Positions 23,551-30,655 of a DNA stretch of 36,039 bases are shown one piece after another. Made by a program: the position numbers and the translations under genes. Position 1 is the first letter of the stretch. The number at the start of each line of letters is the position of its first letter. Under the pieces are notes generated by a model that was not told the origin of the DNA, ran no database searches, and saw only the letters and a program-made list of their open reading frames with translations. The stretch is from Deltaproteobacteria bacterium (lineage in GTDB: Bacteria > Desulfobacterota > DSM-4660 > Desulfatiglandales > HGW-15): the NCBI GenBank assembly GCA_019308525.1, contig JAFDIC010000006.1:1-36039 (forward strand), read 5' to 3'.

Positions 23551-25179
23551 TCAAAATATACTGGGTTCCTTGAACTCTCCAAAGACCTCTCTGAATACAT
23601 TCGCCATTTCACCGAGCGTAGTGTAACATTTGCAGCATTCCACCAGGAAAGGCATAACATTTTCCGTGCCCCTTGCGGCCTTTTCAAGGGCCTTGAGGGT
23701 CTCATCGACCCTCTGGTTGTCCCTGGTCTTCCTTATCTCCTTCAATCTTTCTATCTGCATCCGGGCCCACTCTTCATTGTACTCGTGGAGCTCCACCTCC
23801 ATGTCCACACCTTCGGTATACTTGTTGACCCCGACCTTGACTACCTTCCCCTCCTGGAGTTTTTTCTCATACTCGTAGGCCTGTCTGGCCACCTCCCTCT
23901 GGACGTAGCCCGAGGAAACCGCCTCTACCATACCGCCAATCTTTTCCACCCGCTCCATCTCCTCAAGGATCTTTTCTTCCATCTCTTTGGTAAGCGTCTC
24001 GATGAAATAGGAGCCTGCAAGGGGATCCACCGTATCCCTGAGGCCCACTTCTTCCATGAGTATCTGAAAAGTCCTCAGGGACAGGAGGGCGGCCCTTTCG
24101 GTGGGGATGGTGTAGGCCTCATCAAAGGAACACAGGGCAGTGGTCTGGGCCCCGGACAGGGCCGCGGCAAGGGCGTAATAGGCCCCCCGGATGATATTGT
24201 TCTCCGGTTGTTGTTTGGTCAATCCTGAGCCTCCCCCGCCGAAGATCCCCCTGAGGAAAAGGGCCTTCTTGTTCTGCACATCGTATCTTTCCCTCAGGAG
24301 CTTTGCCCATAGCTTTCTGGCCGCCCTGAATTTTGCCACTGTCTCCCACAGGTTTCCATAGACGTTCAGGTTAAAGGTGAATCGACCCACAAACTCCTCC
24401 GCCCTGTAACCCCTTCGGATCACCTCGTCCATGTAGGCAAAGGCGATCATGAACGCATAGGCAATCTCCTGGGCGGGCGTGCACCCGGACTCCCTGATAT
24501 GGTAACCGCAAACCGAAACGGGGTTGCACCTGGGAAGCTCTTTGATAGAATACTCTATGGTGTCCCCTATCAACCTTACGGCCGGTTCAACGGGGTACAC
24601 CCATGCTCCCCTTCCGACGATCTCCTTAAGGATATCGTTTTGCGGGGTGGCGGAAATCTCTGTCTTCTTATACCCGAATTTTTCCGCCACCGCCTGGTAC
24701 ATGGCAAGCATAACACTCGCCACTGCGTTTATTGTCAGGCCCGTGCCTATGCGGTCAAGTTGTATGTCCTTGAAGGCTAACTCAAAGTCCTTCAGGGTAT
24801 CCACCGCCATCCCGACCCTGCCCACTTCACCCTCCGCCATGGGGTCATCGGAGTCGTACCCCATCTGGGTGGGCAAATCAAAGGCAACGTTGAGCCCTGT
24901 CTGCCCGTGAGATATCATCAGCTTGAACCGCTCGTTGGTCTCTTCAGGGGTGCCAAACCCGGTATACTGCCGGGTCGTCCAGTTTCTACTCCTGTACCCA
25001 AGGGGATGGAGGCTCCGCGTAAAAGGGAATTCCCCCGGATCGCCCAGGTCAATGCGGTAGTCAAAACCTGCCCTCTCCAGGTCCTCCGGCCTGTAAACCG
25101 CCTTGACCTTTATGCCCGACTGGAGAATGACCTCCTGCACGGCATCCCTTTCATCCTTTATATATGTTGCTACACCCAT
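23551..25179 (-). CDS. B12-dependent acyl-CoA mutase large subunit (IaaG-like; not a standard methylmalonyl-CoA mutase)
   Basis: About 542 residues, the catalytic TIM-barrel part of the methylmalonyl-CoA mutase family without the B12 domain, which is a separate gene. Compared with the Propionibacterium enzyme, Tyr72 (Y89), Gln180 (Q197), Arg190 (R207) and His227 (H244) are kept at constant offset. Tyr and Arg bind the substrate carboxylate, so the substrate should be a malonyl- or succinyl-type CoA ester. The usual R-T-H-S-Q-T-S-G loop is replaced by R-G-I-F-G-G-G-G (310-317), removing His328 and Gln330, and Asn366 becomes Cys350. This implies a larger or different acyl group, such as aryl-succinyl to benzylmalonyl. 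The ATG at 25179 follows GAGAGGGG; a TTG at 25203 is the alternative. No MeaB-type chaperone gene is nearby. Confidence 0.85.
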   Translation of the reverse strand: MGVATYIKDERDAVQEVILQSGIKVKAVYRPEDLERAGFDYRIDLGDPGEFPFTRSLHPLGYRSRNWTTRQYTGFGTPEETNERFKLMISHGQTGLNVAFDLPTQMGYDSDDPMAEGEVGRVGMAVDTLKDFELAFKDIQLDRIGTGLTINAVASVMLAMYQAVAEKFGYKKTEISATPQNDILKEIVGRGAWVYPVEPAVRLIGDTIEYSIKELPRCNPVSVCGYHIRESGCTPAQEIAYAFMIAFAYMDEVIRRGYRAEEFVGRFTFNLNVYGNLWETVAKFRAARKLWAKLLRERYDVQNKKALFLRGIFGGGGSGLTKQQPENNIIRGAYYALAAALSGAQTTALCSFDEAYTIPTERAALLSLRTFQILMEEVGLRDTVDPLAGSYFIETLTKEMEEKILEEMERVEKIGGMVEAVSSGYVQREVARQAYEYEKKLQEGKVVKVGVNKYTEGVDMEVELHEYNEEWARMQIERLKEIRKTRDNQRVDETLKALEKAARGTENVMPFLVECCKCYTTLGEMANVFREVFGEFKEPSIF

Positions 25180-25215
25180 GATCCCCTCTCGATTGCAAAG
25201 CAAAAAGTCCGATTT

Positions 25216-25620
25216 CTAAGTTGCATCTTTACACATTTCCTTGATGGACTTGACTATCTCTTCGAACTTCGTACCGCCCGGGAAAACCCCGTTGACCCCC
25301 ATCTCCCTGAGTACAGGGACGTCCTTGTTGGGAATAACACCCCCGACAACAACCTTCATCCTGTCAAGGTTCTCTTCCTTGATCATGTTCATCAATTTCT
25401 TGCAGATCGGGATGTGGGCCCCCGACATGATGGAAAGGCCTATTACATCCGCGTCTTCCTGGACGGCCTGTTTTACTATGCTGGGAACGCTCTGGTGAAG
25501 CCCGGTGTAAATCACCTCCATCCCGGCCTCCTTGAGTGCATGGGCAACCACCTTTGCACCCCGATCGTGACCGTCAAGGCCAGGTTTTGCCAAGAGCACC
25601 CTTATCTTTCGCCCGGTCAT
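25216..25620 (-). CDS. B12-binding small subunit of the acyl-CoA mutase (IaaH-like)
   Basis: A 134-residue cobalamin-binding domain, complete in length for a stand-alone subunit. It shows the base-off/His-on signature D16-x-H18-x-x-G21 (GLDGHDRG), the SIMSGAH segment (about 63-69) and VVVGGVIP (about 90-97). His18 would coordinate cobalt from below. It lies directly upstream of the large subunit, and together they form a heteromeric adenosylcobalamin mutase. The ATG at 25620 has GAGGGG upstream. Confidence 0.93.
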   Translation of the reverse strand: MTGRKIRVLLAKPGLDGHDRGAKVVAHALKEAGMEVIYTGLHQSVPSIVKQAVQEDADVIGLSIMSGAHIPICKKLMNMIKEENLDRMKVVVGGVIPNKDVPVLREMGVNGVFPGGTKFEEIVKSIKEMCKDAT

Positions 25621-25765
25621 AATAACCCCTCACCTTTCTTCGTCTCTTCAATCCCCGGGGAACTCCCGAATAACACTTGCTGAGGCTTAATCCTGACTCC
25701 CATGAAATTCGCGTCAGTCATCCGACCGGAATCAAAGAGACCACATAGCGTCTTTTGTTCCGGAT

Positions 25766-26899
25766 CTAAAGGCCTACCCACCGCGCTATATTGGTCTGGA
25801 GAATCTCATGGGTTCCGCCTCCGTAAAGCAAAAACCTGTTGTCCCTGTAATATCTCTGGGCCGAGTACTCCATGGAGTATCCATAGGCACCAAAGATTCG
25901 CGTGGCCTCATCCGCTGCCCTGCATGCAGCTTCCGTGGCAAAGTACTTGGCCATGGATGCCTCCTTGATACAGGATATCCCCTCATCAACCATGTGAGTA
26001 GCCCTGTAAGTCATAAGGCGAGAGGCCTCCAGGTCTGTTGCCATACTGGCTATCTTGGCCTGAATGAGCTGGTAGCTGCTTATTGCCTGGCCGAACTGCA
26101 CCCTTTCTTTTGCGTAACGGATCGAGTCATCCAGTGCCGCCTGCTGGAGCCCTATAGCCAGGGCGGCCGTCATATTCCTGATTTCGGCCAGGATGGACAT
26201 GAGATTGCTCATTCCCTTGCCTTCGGTTCCCAGCATATATTCCAGCGGAATCCGCACATTGTTGAATGCAAGCTCTGACATCTTGGTGGTTCTCGTGCCC
26301 AACAGGTCAAAGGGCTTGCTCACGGAGACACCTCCTGTATCCCTCGGCACAAAAAAGAAGTTCAGGCCTCTGAATTTTTTCGCAGGATCAGTCTGGCAAA
26401 GCACCGTGAAGAAATCCGCTACCGGCCCGTTGGTAACCCAGGTCTTCATGCCATTGATTACCCAGCCACCATCCACCCTCTTGGCGATGGTGTTGACATT
26501 ACCCAGGTCAGAACCTGCCTCGGGCTCTGTGAGGCAAAAGGCTGCGATCTTCTCTCCCCTCATGGCCGGGAAAAAGTATTGATCTTTCATTTCGTCGGTG
26601 CCAAAGTGAAAAAGGAAATTGGTCCCCATGAGGCACTGCATTGCGGTTATGGCGGCCACACTCATCAGGCCCCGGGCCAGTTCTTCACAGATGATACAAT
26701 AGAGGGTGGTGTTACCCCCGGCTCCTCCCTTGTTCTTGGGGTACCTGATCCCAAATACACCCATTTTCCCTATTCTCTGCACCATCTCCGTGGGGAACTC
26801 CCCGCTCTCATCGATCTCCCTGGCCCTGGGAATGAGTTCCCTGTCAACAAACCTGGCAATGGTCTTCCTTATGATCTCCTCGGGGTTTGATCTAATCAT
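25766..26899 (-). CDS. Acyl-CoA dehydrogenase family protein lacking the usual base (benzylmalonyl-CoA dehydrogenase, IaaF-like candidate)
   Basis: A 377-residue acyl-CoA dehydrogenase with the family's FAD and substrate segments AFCLTEPEAGSD (about 120-131) and WVTNGPVADFF (154-164), and the C-terminal FGAYGYSMEYSAQRYYRD. In the C-terminal motif, where medium-chain enzymes have Y-E-G-T and the Glu is the base, this protein has Y-G-G-G-T (Gly361). The alternative base of isovaleryl-type enzymes corresponds to Ile240, although Glu239 is adjacent. An enzyme acting on a 2-carboxyacyl-CoA could dispense with the base because decarboxylation creates the carbanion, as reported for the benzylmalonyl-CoA dehydrogenase of Aromatoleum. 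The predicted product is a cinnamoyl-type CoA plus CO2. Neighbouring ETF genes suggest the electron route. Confidence 0.85.
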   Translation of the reverse strand: MIRSNPEEIIRKTIARFVDRELIPRAREIDESGEFPTEMVQRIGKMGVFGIRYPKNKGGAGGNTTLYCIICEELARGLMSVAAITAMQCLMGTNFLFHFGTDEMKDQYFFPAMRGEKIAAFCLTEPEAGSDLGNVNTIAKRVDGGWVINGMKTWVTNGPVADFFTVLCQTDPAKKFRGLNFFFVPRDTGGVSVSKPFDLLGTRTTKMSELAFNNVRIPLEYMLGTEGKGMSNLMSILAEIRNMTAALAIGLQQAALDDSIRYAKERVQFGQAISSYQLIQAKIASMATDLEASRLMTYRATHMVDEGISCIKEASMAKYFATEAACRAADEATRIFGAYGYSMEYSAQRYYRDNRFLLYGGGTHEILQTNIARWVGL

Positions 26900-26915
26900 G
26901 TCGTGCTATCCCCCT

Positions 26916-28100
26916 TCAGTCCCCTTTCTTCATCCGGCCGATCATCTCCGGGACCACCTCATGCAGGTCTCCCACGATACCCCAGTCCGACACCTGGAAA
27001 ATGGGGGCCCTTGGATCCCGGTTTATCGCCACCACGTACCTGGAATTCATCATCCCTGCCCTGTGCTGTATGGCCCCTGATATTCCACATGCAATATACA
27101 GCTCCGGCCTCACTGTTTGACCGGTCTGCCCTACCTGGCGTTCAGGAGGGATCCATCCTTCTTCCACCGCAACCCTGGTCCCTGCCATTTCTCCTCCCAT
27201 CACCTCGGCCAGTTCCTCGAGGATCTTGAAGCCCTCCGCATTTCCAACGCCCCTTCCTCCCGCGACAATGACCTTAGCCTCGGATAGGTTCACTCTTTTC
27301 TTCTTTTCTTTAACCACCTTGAGGATTCTCGTGTTTATCACTTCCTCCTCCATGGCAACCTCCCACCGAACCACCTCCCCGTTGTGACGCCGCCTGGGTG
27401 ACAACTGCATGACACCCGGTCTGACCGTGGCCATCTGGGGCCTTGAATATCGGCTGGTAATGGTTGCCATTACGTTTCCTCCAAAGGCAGGCCTTGTCTG
27501 GAGCAAAATCCTTTCCTCGGGATCTATGGACAGTTCCGTGCAGTCAGCAGTCAGCCCTGCTCCCACTCGCCGGGAAACTCTTGGGGCAAGGTCCCGGCCT
27601 ATATGGGTGGCCCCCATCAGCAAAATATTCGGCCTGTGTTTCCTTATTATATCTTCAAGGACGTTGGTGTAAGGAATTGTCCTGTAGGCCCTTAGCTCTT
27701 CGTGTTCCGCCAGGTATACCTTGTCGGCGCCGTGGTCCATGAGGACCTGAGAGAGGTCAGAAACCTGGTAGCCCAACAGCAGCGCTGATATCTTCTCGCC
27801 GAGGGCTGCCCCAAGCTCCTGGGCCTTGCCCAGGAGCTCCAGTGATACCCTGACCAGTTCCCCGTCCCTCTGCTCGGCAAACACCCATACGCCTTTGCAG
27901 TCACTGAAATCAGGAATTGTCCTGGGTTTTATGTCTGAGAAAATCGCCTCCTGCTTGCAAACCTCGATACAGGCGCCGCAGGAAGTACACCGGTCATTGA
28001 TATGGGCCTTTTCATCCCTAAAGTCTATCGCCCCATAGGGGCACGCCCTGATACAAAGCTTGCAGCCGTTGCACCGGTCAGTCTCTATCCATACGCTCAT
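26916..28100 (-). CDS. etfA: Electron transfer flavoprotein alpha subunit with N-terminal 2x[4Fe-4S] ferredoxin domain
   Basis: A 394-residue EtfA. Residues about 1-65 form a bacterial-type ferredoxin with two C-x2-C-x2-C-x3-C motifs (CNGCKLCIRAC and CTSCGACIEVC). The rest is the EtfA fold, with the FAD-binding C-terminal domain containing VIVAGGRGVG (about 276-285), YIACGISGAIQHRAG and AINRDPRAPIF. Ferredoxin-fused EtfA proteins are found in anaerobes, for example CarE of the caffeyl-CoA reductase complex, and are linked to electron bifurcation or confurcation. The ATG at 28100 follows GAGGGG. With EtfB encoded upstream it probably accepts electrons from the adjacent dehydrogenase. Confidence 0.93.
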   Translation of the reverse strand: MSVWIETDRCNGCKLCIRACPYGAIDFRDEKAHINDRCTSCGACIEVCKQEAIFSDIKPRTIPDFSDCKGVWVFAEQRDGELVRVSLELLGKAQELGAALGEKISALLLGYQVSDLSQVLMDHGADKVYLAEHEELRAYRTIPYTNVLEDIIRKHRPNILLMGATHIGRDLAPRVSRRVGAGLTADCTELSIDPEERILLQTRPAFGGNVMATITSRYSRPQMATVRPGVMQLSPRRRHNGEVVRWEVAMEEEVINTRILKVVKEKKKRVNLSEAKVIVAGGRGVGNAEGFKILEELAEVMGGEMAGTRVAVEEGWIPPERQVGQTGQTVRPELYIACGISGAIQHRAGMMNSRYVVAINRDPRAPIFQVSDWGIVGDLHEVVPEMIGRMKKGD

Positions 28101-28176
28101 CTTTTCCCCTCTTGCTCCAATTCGTGGACCAGGCTTTCCTCCCTGACGGGCCTTGCAGGAATCTTTCTCTGGGCCC

Positions 28177-28968
28177 CTACATCAATTTCTTCTCCCTCAT
28201 CTTATCCAGGAGCGTCTCTACGACCTCCTTTGTATCGCCCTGGATTATTTCACCTTCCCTTTTCTGTTTCGGGGAGAATGTCCTTATTACATGGGTGAGA
28301 GACCCCTCAAGCCCCACTTCACTGGTCTTCACTCCAATGTCAGCTGCATTCCAGACCTTGATCGGGGCCCTTTTCTTGCATGAATCAATCAGCCTCCCAA
28401 CATGGGGATAACGCGGGCTGTTTATCTCACCGGTCACGGTGAGCAACGCTGGGACAGGGCAGTCCACCACCTCGAACCCATCTTCCAGACGCCTTTTCAC
28501 CACAACCCTTCCCTTTTCTATATCTTCTATGCCAAATACGTAGGTCACCTGGGGGACACCCAAAAAATCAGCCACCTGGGGGCCGATTTGGGCAGTGTCA
28601 CCGTCTATTGCCTGCCGCCCGCAAAGGACCAGATCATAGGACCCCAGCCTTTCTATCGCCTTGCCCAGGGTATAGGAGGTCGCCCAGGTATCAGCACCTG
28701 CAAAGGCCCTGTCAGTAAGAAGAATCCCTTCATCGGCCCCCATACCTATCGCCTCGGAAATGGCATCTATTGCCTGAGCCGGACCCATGGAGAGCACCCT
28801 TATCCTCCCCCCCAGGGTCTCCTTTATGCTTATCGCTGATTCAAGGGCATGGAGGTCGTCAGGGTTGATGATGCTCTCCACCCCTTCCCTTATGAGGGTC
28901 CCCGTCTTTGGATCCAGCTTGACCTCCGTGGTATCGGGAACCTGCTTTATCAATACTACTATGTCCAT
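28177..28968 (-). CDS. etfB: Electron transfer flavoprotein beta subunit
   Basis: A 263-residue EtfB, normal length. It has the MDIVVLIKQVPDTTEV start, NPDDLHALESAI near 36-47 and the nucleotide-binding CGRQAIDGDTAQIGPQVA segment (about 117-134). The CGRQAIDGDTAQ form is frequent in ETFs of anaerobes that bind a second FAD in place of AMP, as in bifurcating ETFs; this is family knowledge, not proven here. It lies 76 bases before etfA and follows the inverted-repeat element at 29029-29210, which separates it from the CoA-transferase gene. Confidence 0.93.
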   Translation of the reverse strand: MDIVVLIKQVPDTTEVKLDPKTGTLIREGVESIINPDDLHALESAISIKETLGGRIRVLSMGPAQAIDAISEAIGMGADEGILLTDRAFAGADTWATSYTLGKAIERLGSYDLVLCGRQAIDGDTAQIGPQVADFLGVPQVTYVFGIEDIEKGRVVVKRRLEDGFEVVDCPVPALLTVTGEINSPRYPHVGRLIDSCKKRAPIKVWNAADIGVKTSEVGLEGSLTHVIRTFSPKQKREGEIIQGDTKEVVETLLDKMREKKLM

Positions 28969-29028
28969 TCAATCCGCCTCTCGCCAACCCTTTCCAGGGA
29001 TATGTGCTTATTTCCGTAATTCTCCCTT

Positions 29029-29210
29029 GATGCTTTCGGAAAAGCCCCAGATGCAAGTTGAGCTTGTGAAATCCCGCTTGCGGGAGCGCGCAAATCTTTA
29101 GGAATCACCGCCAAACACGGGCGGCATCTGCGAGAGACGTACACAGGGAGTACGCCGCAGTGACTAAAGATGCAGCGCAACGCCGCAGATGGGGTTTTTG
29201 CGAAAGCATC
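29029..29210. repeat. 182-bp palindromic intergenic element (MITE- or REP-like)
   Basis: The ends form an imperfect 26-base inverted repeat (29029-29054 against 29185-29210, 22 of 26 matching). Inside, ATCTTTAG at 29094-29101 pairs with CTAAAGAT at 29164-29171. Smaller hairpins sit at 29072-29085 (TCCCGC/GCGGGA), 29108-29124 (CCGCC/GGCGG) and 29138-29154 (CGTAC/GTACG). The nested symmetry and lack of an open frame suggest a nonautonomous repeat or a structured RNA element between caiB-type and etfB genes. Copy number in the genome cannot be seen here. Confidence 0.65.
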
Positions 29211-29215
29211 ATCGT

Positions 29216-30403
29216 TCATATGATCCCTTTTCCCTTCAACCGCTCCATATCATCATCCCCGTAGCCCAGCTTACCAAGTATCTCCCTGTTATGCTCCCCG
29301 AATCGGGGAGGAAAACTCAGTCTCCTCTGGTTTTCCTCCAGGAATGGGGTCATGTATGGAGGGGGGGCGTGGGTGATCCGCATGCCTGTTACCCGGTCTT
29401 CGGAATAGATGAGTCTTCTTTGAACGAGGGGCTCCCTTATGACATCCTCGATCCTGTTTATTTTGCTTACCGGCACAGTGGCCGACTTGAACATCTCCAC
29501 GAGCTCATCAGAAGTAAGGTCCCTGGTAATCTCGTTTATGGCCCTGTTGAGCCGCTCCACATCCCCTATCCGACCCGCATTCTTTTCATACTCCGGCCGG
29601 TCCAGGGTCTTGAAGGGTTCAAGGGAAACTATCGCTTTCCATTGCCTGTCATTCCCTATGGCCAGATAGACATAACCGTCCTTTGTCTCGTAGACTGAAA
29701 CCGGAGCAAAGAATTCGTGTGTATTACCCCGGCGGGTCATCCTTTTCCCAAAGGTATCGGTCATGGTGATGGGGACTGTGAGCCAGGAGACAGAAGATTC
29801 AAACATGGAAATGTCTATTCGGCTTCCCTCGCCGGTCGCCTCCCGCTTAAACAACGCCTTCATCAATAGACCGTAAGCGTGCTCGCTGGTGCCCATATCG
29901 GGGAGAGGTATCCCCAGCACCTGTGGAGTACCCTTCTCCTCTCCGGTCATTTCCATGAGGCCTGACCTGGCCTGCAAGATAGGATCGTAGGCGGCTTCAT
30001 TGCTATCAGGCCCGAATCCCGTGATCCCCAGCCATATGATATCCTCTCTTATAGACCTTACACTTTCGTAGTCGATCCCAAGCTTCTCATAGTTCCTGGG
30101 GAGTTGCTGGGTTGCAAAGATATCCACCTCCAGGTCCCTGATGATTTTTCTGAAGATCTCCTGCCCCTCCTCCTGGGAAAGATCAAGGGTGATCGCCTTT
30201 TTCCCCGCATTGATACACAGATAGTAGGAGTTCATCCTGTCTTCATCCAAGACGTTCTCGCCAACCAGCCTGTTCGGATCGCCATATACAGGGTGTTCCA
30301 TGCGGATTACGGTCATTCCATCCTGTGCCAGACGAAAGGTCAGGTAAGGCAGGACAGTGGCCTGCTCTAGGGCAAGAACGGTTATGTTCCTCAAAAATTC
30401 CAT
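29216..30403 (-). CDS. Class III (CaiB/BaiF) CoA-transferase (IaaL-like candidate)
   Basis: A 395-residue family III CoA-transferase. The catalytic Asp is Asp169 in LGIPLPDMGT, the same number as in formyl-CoA transferase, and the N-terminal segment LALEQATVLPYLTFRLAQDG and the INAGKKAITLDL motif (64-75) are typical. It moves CoA between carboxylic acids through an Asp-linked acyl intermediate. In the auxin pathway IaaL is a phenylsuccinyl-CoA transferase that places CoA on the right carboxyl group of the aryl-succinate before the mutase step. Here it is the first gene of the catabolic run, behind a sigma70-like promoter. The exact acyl substrate is an inference from context. Confidence 0.88.
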   Translation of the reverse strand: MEFLRNITVLALEQATVLPYLTFRLAQDGMTVIRMEHPVYGDPNRLVGENVLDEDRMNSYYLCINAGKKAITLDLSQEEGQEIFRKIIRDLEVDIFATQQLPRNYEKLGIDYESVRSIREDIIWLGITGFGPDSNEAAYDPILQARSGLMEMTGEEKGTPQVLGIPLPDMGTSEHAYGLLMKALFKREATGEGSRIDISMFESSVSWLTVPITMTDTFGKRMTRRGNTHEFFAPVSVYETKDGYVYLAIGNDRQWKAIVSLEPFKTLDRPEYEKNAGRIGDVERLNRAINEITRDLTSDELVEMFKSATVPVSKINRIEDVIREPLVQRRLIYSEDRVTGMRITHAPPPYMTPFLEENQRRLSFPPRFGEHNREILGKLGYGDDDMERLKGKGII

Positions 30404-30655
30404 GGACTATCCCCACAAGCCGCTATTGTTATGGAAGCATGTACAGTAGGAGGGAATACCAGAGCCTTTTGCTCACCTTACACGATCCATGTATACGGCA
30501 CAGGCCCTTGTCCTGTCAAGAATCTTTTCCGGTATAGGGATCTCTGATTTTGGTCCCGAATACTCGTAGCGATTTAGATTGTCGTAACACCTTACATTAC
30601 AAAGATTCGGGGTCTCACCACACAGTCCCATGAAATCCCATTTCGCGGCCCCTTC
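30404..30655. other. Noncoding leader region of the catabolic operon
   Basis: No gene is seen in these 252 bases. They separate the arylsulfotransferase-like gene from the CoA-transferase gene, both on the minus strand, and hold the promoter at 30490-30519. No clear terminator hairpin with a T-run was found for the upstream gene, so some read-through is possible. Confidence 0.5.
30490..30519 (-). promoter_or_regulatory. Sigma70-like promoter of the catabolic operon
   Basis: On the minus strand a perfect TTGACA (30514-30519) is followed after 18 bases by TATACA (30490-30495). Transcription would start near 30482, giving a leader of about 80 bases before the CoA-transferase ATG at 30403. The -10 element is imperfect and the spacing is one base longer than ideal, which would suit an activated promoter. 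No regulator gene is in the window. Confidence 0.45.

Noticed and set aside
23549..23554. TTGACA on the minus strand before dctP
   Set aside because: It overlaps the stop codon of the mutase gene and has no -10 element at suitable spacing.
23551..25620. Housekeeping methylmalonyl-CoA mutase for propionate metabolism
   Set aside because: The active-site loop is changed, no epimerase or MeaB gene is nearby, and the genes sit inside an aryl-acid operon.
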